The notes beneath the pieces were generated by a model that ran no database searches, was not told the origin of the DNA, and saw nothing but the letters and a program-made list of their open reading frames with translations. From assembly GCA_003162475.1 (NCBI GenBank), contig PMOI01000005.1:1-64000 (forward strand): DNA of 64,000 bases, given 5' to 3'. The position numbers and the translations under genes were made by a program. Of the stretch, positions 48,317-57,162 are shown in pieces; within the stretch, counting starts at the first letter, position 1, and each line of letters opens with the position of its first letter. The DNA comes from Acidimicrobiaceae bacterium. Its GTDB lineage: Bacteria > Actinomycetota > Acidimicrobiia > Acidimicrobiales > RAAP-2.

Positions 48317-49150
48317 GTGACCCCCAAAACTTGGTTCATCACGGGCGCTTCGCGCGGTTTTGGTCGCGAGTGGGCGCTCGCGGCACTCGACCGTGGCGAC
48401 AACGTGGTGGCGACGGCACGCGACGTACGCTCGCTTGATGACCTCGTCGCAAAATACGGCGAGTTCGTGCTGGCACTGACCCTTGACGTGACCGATCGCG
48501 ACGCCGTCTTCGATGCGGTCCGCCAAGGTCACAGTCACTTTGGTCGTCTCGACGTCATCGCCAATAACGCCGGATACGGCCAATTCGGTATGGTCGAAGA
48601 GCTCAGTGAGCAAGAGGTCCGAGACCAGATTGAGACCAATCTCTTTGGTGCGCTCTGGGTCACTCAGGCCGTACTTCCCTATCTTCGTGAACAGAAGAGC
48701 GGACACATTCTCCAGGTCACTTCAATCGGTGGAATCTCGGCGTTCTCCAACATTGGTATGTACCACGCCTCCAAGTGGGCACTCGAGGGCATCAGTCAAT
48801 CCCTCGCCCTCGAGGTAGCCAGCTTCGGGATCAAGGTAACGATCATCGAGCCGGGAGGCTACTCAACGGACTGGGGCGGCTCCTCGGCGAAACACGCCAC
48901 CGCACTGCCCGCGTACGACGCATCCCGTGAAACGAGTGCTCGTGCGCGCGCCACGCGGCAATCGACCCCAGGTGACCCGTTCGCTACTCGCGACGCCGTG
49001 CTTCGTATCGTCGACGCCGAGACGCCCCCGCTTCGCGTCTTCTTCGGCGATGGACCACTGGCCGTTGCGACAGCAGACTACGAATCGCGCCTAGCGACGT
49101 GGCGCGAGTGGGAACCACTCTCTATCGCTGCGCACGGTCATCAAGCCTGA
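48317..49150 (+). CDS. Short-chain dehydrogenase/reductase
   Basis: The 277-residue protein is a classical SDR: cofactor motif FITGASRGFGREWALAAL, NNAGYGQFG, the catalytic serine in VTSIGGISAFS and Y-x-x-x-K in MYHASKWALEGI. The Arg after the glycine motif suggests NADP. GTG start with AAAGGAG nine bases upstream. Substrate unknown; it resembles stand-alone SDRs used in secondary metabolism or detoxification. Confidence 0.88.
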   Translation: MTPKTWFITGASRGFGREWALAALDRGDNVVATARDVRSLDDLVAKYGEFVLALTLDVTDRDAVFDAVRQGHSHFGRLDVIANNAGYGQFGMVEELSEQEVRDQIETNLFGALWVTQAVLPYLREQKSGHILQVTSIGGISAFSNIGMYHASKWALEGISQSLALEVASFGIKVTIIEPGGYSTDWGGSSAKHATALPAYDASRETSARARATRQSTPGDPFATRDAVLRIVDAETPPLRVFFGDGPLAVATADYESRLATWREWEPLSIAAHGHQA

Positions 49151-49285
49151 CCAGCGGAACAAGAACTGGTTGGCATCGCCCTTGGCATTGTGAACCTCGC
49201 TGCGCCATTGGCTCGAGGCGTTAACGCAACCCACGTCCTACTGCCTCCAGCGTCCCGTGGATCATTGCCGGATATCAAACATTGG

Positions 49286-49653
49286 TTACTGCTTCGTCGT
49301 ACTAACCATCAACTTGTCAACCGTCGACGTCGTGACATTCTTCAACGTGAAGTGAAGGTGGACCTTGCTCTCCAAGTAACTTGCGACGACCATTGCTCTT
49401 CTCTTCGCCAACGCGGCGTTACCGTGCGCGTAGCCCGTCACCGTTACGAACGCCCCACTCCCTAATCTCTTCGCCAGTTGGTCAAGAAGTGCTGCGCACC
49501 TTGGTCGCGCGCCGCCATCTCGGCGCGGCGAAAATCGTTCGGCAGGTGAGATGAAAAAGGGGCCCAAACAAACTCAGATTTTGACCGCTGCAACGCTGCG
49601 TGAAGAGACAAGAGGATCGGCTGAAAGTCACACCCGCTTTTTAGGCGCCCCAT
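49286..49653 (-). pseudogene. Possible frameshifted remnant of an OmpA-like domain gene
   Basis: Two minus-strand frames join to give an OmpA-like C-terminal pattern: one frame ends APFSSHLPNDFRRAEMAARD, and the next frame continues LLDQLAKRLGSGAFVTVTGY then AALAKRRAMVVASYL, which resembles the peptidoglycan-binding G-Y-x-D...R-A-x-x-V-x-x-Y-L motif. No single frame holds the whole domain, so a frameshift or decay is likely. The surrounding 563 bases (49151-49713) contain no other gene. Low confidence. Confidence 0.3.
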
Positions 49654-49713
49654 AGGAACGCCATATGAACAACTGGCACTATCTATATAACAACCTCAGT
49701 AAGAAGGTCCACA

Positions 49714-50616
49714 ATGAACGATGTCGAACCCACAATCCCCGAAGAGACGCCGTCCGCTCATCGCGACACGGACGCCACGTCGGGGCCGCCAGTTGCTAGA
49801 AGGTCTGGCGACGCCGACTCTGCGTTGTCTCTCCCACGAGCTTCGTCTCAAAACTGGTCTGCCTCGGTGCTCATGACGAAGCGCGAACGCTTGCAGCGGG
49901 TGCGGCGATTGCTATCGAGAAGAAGGACTGGAATGATCGCGGCCGCTGCGGTGTTGGCGGCAGTCGTTGGACTATCCGTTGGTCTCGCGTCGTCCCATCC
50001 CGCATCAGCACAACAACTCGTGTCCAGCAGCCACGCTTCTGGCGGATCCGGATTTACCGGCGGTGGCTCTAACGCACGGTCTGGATCGGCTGCGGGAGGA
50101 GCTTCCGGAAAGGTCGGCAACCTTTCCAAGTCGAGTTTCACCTTGACGACGTCAGCGGGTCAGAGCGTAACGATCAACGAGACGACGTCCACGAAATATG
50201 AGAAGAAGTCGAAATCCACGACGGCGAGTGCCGTAACCAAGGGCGAGAACGTCCTCGTACTGGGGACGGTCAGTGGAACGACCATTAAGGCCACGCAGGT
50301 CATTGTGCAAACGGCCGGCGCCAGCGGTTCTTCAAACTCCTCGGCGTCGACGGTGATCCCCTTCAAGCAAGGTGCACCAACCTCGTCGAAACAGGTCGGT
50401 CAGATTCCGGCGAACTGGAGTCAAGGATCGGGAACGATCGTCAGCGGAACGGCAGCGACCAAGGCAACGGAAGCCGCGCTGGCCGCTTACCCCGGAGGAA
50501 TCGTCGACCGGGTTGTGAAGTTAAGTAACGGCGAGTACAACGTCCACTACATTGGCGTCAACTGGCCGCACCATGTCTTCGTCAACCAGGACTTCAAGGT
50601 CGTCGGCGCACTGTAA
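49714..50616 (+). CDS. Membrane-anchored protein with DUF5666-like and PepSY-like regions
   Basis: The 300-residue protein has a disordered N-terminus, one membrane helix (GMIAAAAVLAAVVGLSVGLA, about 73-92), a glycine/serine-rich linker, a beta-rich DUF5666-like domain (SFTLTTSAGQSVTINETTST and VLVLGTVSGTTIKATQVIVQ) and a C-terminal PepSY-like helix-strand unit (EAALAAYPGGIVDRVVKLSN then NVHYIGVNWPHHVFVN). The AGAAGG before the ATG is a good ribosome-binding site. Function unknown; probably outside the membrane. Confidence 0.65.
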   Translation: MNDVEPTIPEETPSAHRDTDATSGPPVARRSGDADSALSLPRASSQNWSASVLMTKRERLQRVRRLLSRRRTGMIAAAAVLAAVVGLSVGLASSHPASAQQLVSSSHASGGSGFTGGGSNARSGSAAGGASGKVGNLSKSSFTLTTSAGQSVTINETTSTKYEKKSKSTTASAVTKGENVLVLGTVSGTTIKATQVIVQTAGASGSSNSSASTVIPFKQGAPTSSKQVGQIPANWSQGSGTIVSGTAATKATEAALAAYPGGIVDRVVKLSNGEYNVHYIGVNWPHHVFVNQDFKVVGAL

Positions 50617-50706
50617 CCGCCGAGACTGGCGCAATCCTCGACGTCCGGTAACGAGGGCGTTCGAACCCACAACAATTTATTACGTGCGTCGAATTAGGAT
50701 TTCGTT

Positions 50707-51384
50707 GTGGCCGATCGTCGCCGAGCGTGGATGAGTTGGAGCAGCGGTAAAGACAGCACGATGGCCCTTGACGTGATCCGTCGCAGCGAAGATATCGAGG
50801 TCGTCGCGTTGTTGGTCACGATGAACGCGGAAGCCGACCGAGTCGCGATGCACGCGGTCCGTCGAACTTTGGTTGAATCCCAAGCTGAGCGACTTGGACT
50901 TGCGCTCAATTTCATCGAGTTACCGGCTCCGTGCTCGAACGAGATCTACGAATTGCGAATGTCCCAGGCCCTAGATTCCGCTCTCGACGATGGCATCGAA
51001 CACATCGCCTTCGGTGATCTCTTCCTGCAGGACGTCCGCTCCTACCGAGAAAAGCAGTTGGCGGGGACGGGTATCTCACCGCTCTTCCCGCTGTGGGGTC
51101 AACCCACCGACTTCCTGGCGCAATCGATGATCGATTCAGGTGTCCAGGCGGTAGTGACCTGTGTTGATCCTGCCCAACTGCCCGCGTCGTTCGCGGGCCG
51201 GATTTTCGACGAGAGCCTGCTCGCGGACCTTCCAGCGGACGTCGACCCGTGCGGTGAGCGCGGCGAATTCCATACCTTCGTGTTCGGAGGTCCTGGATTC
51301 TCGTCGCCTATTGATGTCGAGATTGGAGAGGTCGTAGAACGCGATGGCTTCGTATTCTGTGACGTGGAGCCAAGATTCGGATGA
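50707..51384 (+). CDS. Diphthine-ammonia-ligase-like PP-loop ATPase
   Basis: The 225-residue protein belongs to the adenine-nucleotide alpha-hydrolase family related to eukaryotic Dph6. The PP-loop WMSWSSGKDSTMALDVI is at residues 8-24; conserved GDLFLQDVRSYREKQLA and the C-terminal CGERGEFHTFVFGGP match the family. Bacterial members have no diphthamide to modify, so their substrate is unknown. GTG start. It lies just before the first tRNA-derived repeat. Confidence 0.85.
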   Translation: MADRRRAWMSWSSGKDSTMALDVIRRSEDIEVVALLVTMNAEADRVAMHAVRRTLVESQAERLGLALNFIELPAPCSNEIYELRMSQALDSALDDGIEHIAFGDLFLQDVRSYREKQLAGTGISPLFPLWGQPTDFLAQSMIDSGVQAVVTCVDPAQLPASFAGRIFDESLLADLPADVDPCGERGEFHTFVFGGPGFSSPIDVEIGEVVERDGFVFCDVEPRFG

Positions 51385-51437
51385 GTGCTTCCTACGCGCC
51401 TCACGTCACTAACGATCTCTCTTCCCTCGTCTCTTTG

Positions 51438-51545
51438 TAGGGCCGTTGGGGATCGAACTAATGACCTAGGACCGTGAGGTGGAGACCCTCGGTTGAAGAG
51501 GTTCGGTGGTGTCGGATTGGTACGGGGATTGACACGTGGGATCTT
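51438..51545 (-). repeat. tRNA-Met-derived att-like repeat 1 (degenerate)
   Basis: Core at 51438-51480 keeps TAGGGCCG and GGGGATCGAAC but has about ten mismatches in the T-arm and anticodon-loop half. One GTTCGGTGGTGTCGG unit and a decayed arm pair (51521-51545, second half ACGTGGGAT intact) follow. The most diverged copy and the leftmost, fitting the oldest insertion if the tRNA lies to the right. Confidence 0.75.
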
Positions 51546-51619
51546 TGGATGAACGCACGTAGCGATCACAATGTTGGACACCATTACACTGAGCACCACC
51601 AACGAGAGGAGTCGACACA

Positions 51620-52375
51620 ATGTCCGACCGATTGAAAGTCCTGCGAGATTCCGTGAGTCACCTCGGGGTCGTAGCGTCAGAAATTGACGCCAAAGACTAC
51701 ACCGCATCCGCGTACCCGAGCGAGTGGACCATCGCCGACACCTTTTCGCATCTCGGTTCGGGTGCCGTCATCGGTGAGCGCCGATTTGAGGATACGATCG
51801 CCCAACGCGAGAGCGATCCGACCTTCAATACGTCGGTGTGGGACGAGTGGAACGCCAAGGACCCGGCGGCCCAGGTCACGGACTGTCTCGTGAGCGACGC
51901 CGCTTTCCTCTCCTCCCTCGAGGGAGCCACTGAAGAACAGCGCAGAGCCTTTCAGATGATGATGGGACCTATCGCGTTTGACTTCGATGGTCTGGTCGGG
52001 TTGCGCCTCGGCGAACACGTGCTTCACACCTGGGACGTCGAGGTATCGTTCAGCCCCCAGGCGACACTGTCCAACGACGCGGCCAACGCCATTCTCGACA
52101 GCATCCAGTTCGTTGTTGTGCGCACCGGCAAACCAACGGGCGAGACCAGGAACGTCACCGTGCGAACGAGCGAACCCGTTCGCGACTTCACCGTGGTGCT
52201 AGGCGTCGACTCTGTTGATCTGGTCGAAACACAGCACGAGGGTGCCGTGGACCTTGAGATCCCCGGCGAAGCGTTCGTCAGACTTATTTACGGTCGCTTG
52301 GATACTGAGCACACTCCTGACTCGGTGGACGGCGACGTGGTGAACGATCTCCGACGCGTCTTTCCGGGCTTCTAA
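51620..52375 (+). CDS. Maleylpyruvate isomerase family (mycothiol-dependent DinB-like) protein
   Basis: The 251-residue protein has the DinB four-helix metal-binding bundle: SEWTIADTFSHLGSGAVIGE (first histidine) and LRLGEHVLHTWDVEVS (E-x-x-x-H pair), then a C-terminal SCP2-like domain (VRTSEPVRDFTVVLGVDSVD through VDLEIPGEAFVRLIYGR). Family members use mycothiol in isomerase or transferase reactions. A GAGAGGAG site precedes the ATG. First gene of the first cassette unit. Confidence 0.85.
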   Translation: MSDRLKVLRDSVSHLGVVASEIDAKDYTASAYPSEWTIADTFSHLGSGAVIGERRFEDTIAQRESDPTFNTSVWDEWNAKDPAAQVTDCLVSDAAFLSSLEGATEEQRRAFQMMMGPIAFDFDGLVGLRLGEHVLHTWDVEVSFSPQATLSNDAANAILDSIQFVVVRTGKPTGETRNVTVRTSEPVRDFTVVLGVDSVDLVETQHEGAVDLEIPGEAFVRLIYGRLDTEHTPDSVDGDVVNDLRRVFPGF

Positions 52376-52524
52376 GCGGACGGGACGTCGAACACTCGAC
52401 TGGGTCTTTGCCTTAGTCCAGTCCCAGAGCAACGCACTGATCTAAGACTGGATTGCGGCGGTCGGAAATAGAAGCGCCAAGAGCCCATCGAAAGGCGCAA
52501 TCCGTTCCGCCATGATGGTGTGTC

Positions 52525-52809
52525 TCACGTGGTCGGTGGCGGCATCTCGTTCCGAGGTGCCCTCCAGAGGTACGTCCACGCCACTGCCACCACGACAACC
52601 GACGCACCCAAGGAGAACCACACTCCGATTCCCACCGCGCCAGCGAAGGGTGGGTATGGCGGCTTTAGCAGCGTCGCGTGATCGAGATAGTTTCGGCGTC
52701 CGAGCAGTAGATGGATGAACTCAGCCGTACTCACAGCGAGCACTCCCACCCCCAAAAGTAGTGTGACCCAACCTGCCCGGACTACTCCTCGTAGAAGCGG
52801 GCGTGTCAT
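52525..52809 (-). CDS. Two-helix membrane protein
   Basis: The 94-residue protein has two hydrophobic helices (GWVTLLLGVGVLAVSTAEF and GVWFSLGASVVVVAVAWTYL) separated by a basic and proline-rich external loop. Not recognised. It follows the next minus-strand gene by only three bases, so the two form an operon of small membrane proteins. Confidence 0.5.
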   Translation of the reverse strand: MTRPLLRGVVRAGWVTLLLGVGVLAVSTAEFIHLLLGRRNYLDHATLLKPPYPPFAGAVGIGVWFSLGASVVVVAVAWTYLWRAPRNEMPPPTT

Positions 52810-52812
52810 CGA

Positions 52813-53118
52813 CTAAACCCCAACGGCCAAGACGAGGGTGATCGGACCAGCCGGCCAGGTCACGAGTCCGATGGAGTGGCTCGTCTCTACCAAGACGTAC
52901 AGGTGGTGGGAAGGGCTTTGGATGATCCTGGGGTGGTTCACCCATCCCAGGATCATGGAGACCACGAGCAGTGCACCACCAAGAGCGCCCGTCCGGCCAA
53001 GTCTCCGTCGCTGCGTGGCTATCTCTGTCGCAACTCGTGCCCTTGAGGCCCTGGCGTTCTCACTTAGCAGTTCGTCCACGTCGCCAGTATCGCCTGGAGA
53101 CACTGACGAGATCGTCAT
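52813..53118 (-). CDS. Small membrane protein
   Basis: The 101-residue protein has an arginine-rich soluble N-terminus (DELLSENARASRARVATEIA) and two hydrophobic segments (TGALGGALLVVSMILGWV and WPAGPITLVLAVGV). Not recognised. First gene of a two-gene minus-strand pair in cassette unit 1; a plausible partner of the next protein. Confidence 0.5.
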   Translation of the reverse strand: MTISSVSPGDTGDVDELLSENARASRARVATEIATQRRRLGRTGALGGALLVVSMILGWVNHPRIIQSPSHHLYVLVETSHSIGLVTWPAGPITLVLAVGV

Positions 53119-53210
53119 GTGACATCTCCGATCGAATACGTGACACGACCACGTAGGTGACTGATCAATTTCAATCCGGCCACCGAAACGCAGTTCCGGT
53201 GGAAAGTTCT

Positions 53211-53486
53211 CTAGCCAGCGATCGCGTTATACACGCTCGCCACCATTGGCGCTCCCAAGTCGACGCCAAGTCCAGTGAGAATGGGAACGAGGGTCTTTCC
53301 AAATGCATCGAAATCTTCCTGGGAGTCCCAGACGTCGAATACCTGTATCTCGCCGTTTGACTCGAGAGCGAAGTGATTCGATCGTCCCTTTGGAGATCCC
53401 GCACCGGCGCCTTCCAACTGCTTGATTGCTTCCTTGTACTTTTCGGGTGTGAATCCTCCATGCATGAAGTAAATGCCCAGCGCCAT
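53211..53486 (-). CDS. Dimeric alpha/beta-barrel (ABM-like) protein
   Basis: The 91-residue protein has the pattern of a small ferredoxin-like barrel: ALGIYFMHGGFTPEKYKEAI, then FALESNGEIQVFDVWDSQED and FDAFGKTLVPILTGLGVD. Such proteins (antibiotic biosynthesis monooxygenase type and relatives) form dimers and oxidise or bind small molecules. The ATG at 53486 has AGGGGGGA upstream. Substrate unknown. Confidence 0.7.
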   Translation of the reverse strand: MALGIYFMHGGFTPEKYKEAIKQLEGAGAGSPKGRSNHFALESNGEIQVFDVWDSQEDFDAFGKTLVPILTGLGVDLGAPMVASVYNAIAG

Positions 53487-53649
53487 TTTTCTTATCCCCC
53501 CTCAGCCCTCATTTGGAGTTGATTTGGTTACGGTATCAGTTCATTTCGTAACTATCAAAGTTGTTTTTCCAGCCGATCACTTCGTCAGTCGGATCACAGC
53601 ATGGATCCCGACACCTCCCCAACAAAGAGAGCACCGGTACGATCCGCTC

Positions 53650-54327
53650 ATGGCGAAGTTCTTCTTGCTGCACGGTCCCGTCGTCGGGCTCACGACGTGG
53701 AGGTGGGTCTCTGAAGAGTTGCGCGGTATGGGTCATGAGGCGGTAATCCTGGTTATCAGTCCTTCTCCAACACTTGGAGGTTGGCAGGAAGTCGTGGAGG
53801 AAGTCGCTGCCCAAGTCACGGGCGTAGACGACGCAATCTTGGTCGCCCATAGCGGAGCTGGACCCCTTCTGCCGACGATTGTGGACGGGTCCAAAGTCCG
53901 AGGGTCTTCGTTGGTCTTCGTTGACGCCGGCGTACCGGCAATAGCAGCAGACACGCCCTTGATGCCTGAGGCATTTCTAAAACAATTATCCGCTATCGCC
54001 ACGGATGCCCTTTTGCCTCCGTGGTCCGAGTGGTTCGGACCGCGCGTAATGGCATCACTCATCCCCGATTCGAACCAGCGCGATCTCATCGAGTTCGAAC
54101 TTCCAAGAATTCCTCTGAGCTACTTCTATGGATCGGTACCACCTGTTCTCAAATGGCCCGCGGATCGAAATGGGTACGTTCTTCTGAGTGACGGCTATTT
54201 GGACGATGCCGAGGAAGCTCGACGCCGTGGATGGCCAGTCGTTGAGTTACTCGGCGAACACCTTGACCTGATCACTAAAGCGCCCGAAGTTGCGTTGGCC
54301 ATAGTTGAAGTGAGCTCTTCGAATTGA
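53650..54327 (+). CDS. Alpha/beta hydrolase fold protein
   Basis: The 225-residue protein starts MAKFFLLHGPVVGLTTWRWV, with the HG oxyanion region, and has the nucleophile elbow ILVAHSGAGPLLPTI (G-x-S-x-G-like as H-S-G). The catalytic His is probably in LLGEHLDLITKAPEVALAIV. ATG at 53650 is preferred because the longer frame begins inside the divergent barrel gene. Likely an esterase or lactonase; last gene of cassette unit 1, ending just before repeat 2. Confidence 0.78.
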   Translation: MAKFFLLHGPVVGLTTWRWVSEELRGMGHEAVILVISPSPTLGGWQEVVEEVAAQVTGVDDAILVAHSGAGPLLPTIVDGSKVRGSSLVFVDAGVPAIAADTPLMPEAFLKQLSAIATDALLPPWSEWFGPRVMASLIPDSNQRDLIEFELPRIPLSYFYGSVPPVLKWPADRNGYVLLSDGYLDDAEEARRRGWPVVELLGEHLDLITKAPEVALAIVEVSSSN

Positions 54328-54332
54328 TGCGC

Positions 54333-54484
54333 TAGGGCCGCTGGGGATCGAACCCACGACCGAGGGATTATGAGGTGGAAACAAACGGTCGGAATGGTCC
54401 GAAAAGCCTGAGTACTTCGTCTGGTGACGTCGGATTGGTATGTGGGATGAAACGTGGGATTTCTGCATGGGAATCGTCGCGTGC
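54333..54484 (-). repeat. tRNA-Met-derived att-like repeat 2
   Basis: Core 54333-54375 differs from the consensus by one base. One GTCTGGTGACGTCGG unit and the full arm pair TGTGGGAT-GAAA-CGTGGGAT at 54441-54460 follow. It shares AATCGTCGCGTGC just after the arm with repeat 8, so the two are a subfamily. Confidence 0.85.
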
Positions 54485-54669
54485 AATTCATTTCGAAGAC
54501 CAAGATCTCACACGCGTCTCTCAACGCGCGCTTCAATGTCACGGGTCGTGACACCTCTATCCCCGACACCCTTATGAGTCCGCCGGTAGAGGATTCCTTC
54601 CTCGGCCTGTTGCCAGTGCAGAGTAGACGTGTAATGTTGCGGACCATCGTCGAGTATGAGGAGTCGTCT

Positions 54670-55062
54670 ATGCCAACCAACAAAGAGATCATCGATGCGG
54701 CCTACGCGAGTTTCGCGGTGGGTGACGTGCCAGCCGTGCTGGCCGTGATGGATCCCAAGATCGAGTGGACAGAGGCTGAGGGATGGCCGCTTTACAGCGG
54801 CACGTTGGTAGGCCCACAAGCGATCGTCGACGGAGTGTTCATGCGGCTCGGGGAGATTGGCGACAACTTCTCCCTCAATGTCACTCAGTTGGTCGCTGAT
54901 GGTGACACCGTGGTGGCCCTCGGCACTTACAACTGGAACCGCACGGGTTCCGGCAAGCCCGCCGAAGTGAAGATGGCGCACGTGTGGACCCTCGACGGTG
55001 GAAAGGTCACTCGGTTCCAACAACATGTCGACACCGCCAAGGAGCGCTATCTCATCGCCTGA
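54670..55062 (+). CDS. NTF2-like (SnoaL-type) protein
   Basis: The 130-residue protein begins MPTNKEIIDAAYASFAVGDV and has VLAVMDPKIEWTEAEGWPLY then VGPQAIVDGVFMRLGEIGDN and MAHVWTLDGGKVTRFQQHVD, the standard SnoaL-like pattern. GAGGAG lies seven bases upstream of the ATG at 54670. It is the only gene between repeats 2 and 3, so it defines a one-gene unit. Substrate unknown. Confidence 0.82.
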   Translation: MPTNKEIIDAAYASFAVGDVPAVLAVMDPKIEWTEAEGWPLYSGTLVGPQAIVDGVFMRLGEIGDNFSLNVTQLVADGDTVVALGTYNWNRTGSGKPAEVKMAHVWTLDGGKVTRFQQHVDTAKERYLIA

Positions 55063-55314
55063 ATCCTCGGTCGGCAATCGCTCACTTTGAGTCTTGCTGC
55101 GCGGGACAGTCCGAATATCTCAAATCGGCTCCCGGGCGAGCGCAGAGTGACGCTCGGCCAGACCAACTTGGAGAGCACCGAGTCGGCGTTCGAAATCCCC
55201 CGGGAGTCTCCCACCACCCTCGCCATTTTGCGACGCGCCAATAGTTGGGCGTCACCGTATCGGTCAGTCTGCGCTAGTCCCGCACCCGCGAACTGAAATT
55301 TGAATCTGAGTTGG

Positions 55315-55490
55315 TAGGGGTGGGGATCGAACCCACGACCGAGCGATTATCAGGTGGGAGCAAAACGTCGGATGGGTCCGGTGGTGTTGGATTCATCCGA
55401 GTTTCACTTCAACCGTTGTCTGGTGGTGTTGGATTCGTCCGGTGGCTTCGGTTTGGTATGTGGGATGAAACGTGGGATTTCTTGGCTAGT
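55315..55490 (-). repeat. tRNA-Met-derived att-like repeat 3
   Basis: Core 55315-55354 lacks three bases in the acceptor-stem part (TAGGGGTGGGG) and has two point changes. Three GTCCGGTGGTGTTGG-type units follow, then the arm pair at 55459-55478 and GGATTTCTTGGCT, shared with repeat 5. Confidence 0.85.
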
Positions 55491-55516
55491 TAAGCCTGAT
55501 TCTGTACACTTCCTCG

Positions 55517-55978
55517 GTGATCGAAGAACGACTCATAGAGCTTGGAATGATCCTTCCACCCGTATCTCCCCCGGCCGGCAACTACCTTGCCTGCGTCATC
55601 ATTGACGACATGGTTTACGTCGGCGGTCATGGACCGATTGCGGGTTCGGAGATCATTCGAGGAAAAGTCGGTGCCGACCTGACGTTGGAAGAGGCGCAGG
55701 AAGCCGCGCGGGTCACCGCATTGTCCATCCTCGCATCGTTAAAGGCCGAACTCGGTGACTTGGATCGAATAGAACGAATCGTCAAAGTCTTTGGGATGGT
55801 CAACGTCGCACCAGGGTTTAACCAGACTCCGGCGGTCCTTGACGGCTGCTCAGATCTCCTTGTCAAAGTGTTCGGCGACGCGGGACAACACACGCGGAGT
55901 GCAGTCGGACTAGCCGAGTTGCCTTTCGACATTGCAGTTGAGATTGAGTTGACTGCCAAACTGAGACCCGACGGATAA
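55517..55978 (+). CDS. RidA/YjgF-family protein
   Basis: The 153-residue protein (GTG at 55517) contains VYVGGHGPIAGSEIIRGKVG, then ARVTALSILASLKAELGDLD and GMVNVAPGFNQTPAVLDGCS, and ends RSAVGLAELPFDIAVEIELT, the RidA signature with the arginine that binds the enamine/imine substrate. Family members hydrolyse reactive enamines. First gene of the unit between repeats 3 and 4. Confidence 0.9.
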   Translation: MIEERLIELGMILPPVSPPAGNYLACVIIDDMVYVGGHGPIAGSEIIRGKVGADLTLEEAQEAARVTALSILASLKAELGDLDRIERIVKVFGMVNVAPGFNQTPAVLDGCSDLLVKVFGDAGQHTRSAVGLAELPFDIAVEIELTAKLRPDG

Positions 55979-56132
55979 CTGGATTGGCGGGGGTTATACC
56001 TAAGTCCAGAGGGCTTGCCCGGTCAGACGATTGGGAAACGCGTATTCATAGTTTCAACTGAAACTCGCCGCAATCCCAACTATGGATTTCGTTGATTTTC
56101 CAGGGAATAGGGGGCAATTCCGATGACATTTA

Positions 56133-56176
56133 GGTCTTAGTTAGGTGATGGGGACCCGTAGGACTTAGTTAGGTGA
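56133..56176. repeat. Short direct repeat downstream of the DUF4232 gene
   Basis: The 14-base sequence CTTAGTTAGGTGAT occurs at 56133-56146 and again at 56163-56176. The second copy overlaps the 3' end of the minus-strand gene, so one copy may be a small duplication. Confidence 0.5.
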
Positions 56177-56760
56177 TAGGGGCCAGAGAGAAACGACGCA
56201 CCAATTTCCCCACAGTGGAGTTTTGCGACGGTTGCGCCGCCAAACGGTTGGATTCGCCACTTGAGGATAATGGACTCTTTCATGTTAGGAACAAGGATCT
56301 CCACATGGTCCGAAATCGGACAGGTCGCCGGGGTGTAGTCCAGCGAGTCGCGATACATTAAAGAAAACAAGGCTGACCAGCCGGGCTTAACGGTGACCAA
56401 CGTCACACCAGTAGCTTTCGCGCCGGTAAAGTCACCGCGATGAGTAACTACGGTCGCGATGGATTTTCCGCCCGCATCCAGCATTCGCAGTTGTGGATAG
56501 CCCTTCAGCGCGCAACTAGTACTCGAGACGTTCTTGAGACTAACCAAATAGTCCTTTGTGCCATACGTAGAAAGACCTTCTATGGGCTTCACGGAAAGCT
56601 GACTTGCCGTACATGGTTGCGCAGCAGTCTGGTTCTTCGACGCAGCTGCGACATTTGAACCAGATAATTGCATCGCCCAAGGACCGATTGCGATTACCAG
56701 TATGAAGAAAACAGATCGCAAACGGTTAAGCCGCATGAGCATGAATCTAGTGGCACGCAT
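56137..56760 (-). CDS. Secreted DUF4232-type protein
   Basis: The 207-residue protein has a signal peptide (RSVFFILVIAIGPWAMQLSG) and a DUF4232-like immunoglobulin-type beta domain: CTASQLSVKPIEGLSTYGTK, then LKNVSSTSCALKGYPQLRML and VKPGWSALFSLMYRDSLDY, with four cysteines probably bonded in pairs. DUF4232 is common in secreted actinobacterial proteins of unknown role. Opposite strand to the RidA gene in the same unit. Confidence 0.7.
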   Translation of the reverse strand: MRATRFMLMRLNRLRSVFFILVIAIGPWAMQLSGSNVAAASKNQTAAQPCTASQLSVKPIEGLSTYGTKDYLVSLKNVSSTSCALKGYPQLRMLDAGGKSIATVVTHRGDFTGAKATGVTLVTVKPGWSALFSLMYRDSLDYTPATCPISDHVEILVPNMKESIILKWRIQPFGGATVAKLHCGEIGASFLSGPYHLTKSYGSPSPN

Positions 56761-56870
56761 CTACGAGGTATTCGATTCCACGTCGTGTTGTCCCCGCGAA
56801 AAAATGAAAAATTAAACGAGCGCGCTCCTGCGTCACAGCACCCGTTAATCGCAGCCGAAGTTTTAGTTAG

Positions 56871-57104
56871 TAGGGCCGGCGGGGATCGAACCCACGACCG
56901 AGGGATTATTAGGGGCACGTAGACCGTGCTCTGAGGTTCACTCCGTCGAACGAGTGTTGTAGCGCACTTTCAATAATCCATGGATGAGCGGAGCGTCCAG
57001 TGAGTCCGAAAATTGGCGTAGTAAAGGAGTAGCGCAATCCGAGGAGATCGTTCAATAACTTATGTCTCGTGGTGTCACGTGAGTTCGTGGAATGAAACGT
57101 AGGA
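56871..57104 (-). repeat. tRNA-Met-derived att-like repeat 4 (arm type B plus old type A)
   Basis: Core 56871-56913 has two or three changes (ATTATTAGG). The arm is of a second type: a tandem GTAGTAAAGGAGTAGCGCA at 57017-57036, like repeat 6. About 50 bases further, a decayed type-A arm (CGTGGAATGAAACGTAGGA, 57086-57104) is present, so two specificities meet at one site. Confidence 0.75.
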
Positions 57105-57162
57105 AGAAGACAGCGCTTTCAATTTTCGCCTTGAATTGAGCGTGCGCTCAACGCGGTTTCCG

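Noticed and set aside
54333..54375. An intact tRNA-Met gene at any of the eight repeat sites
   Set aside because: After the anticodon loop none continues with the complementary anticodon stem, D-arm and acceptor 5' strand, so only the 3' half is present.
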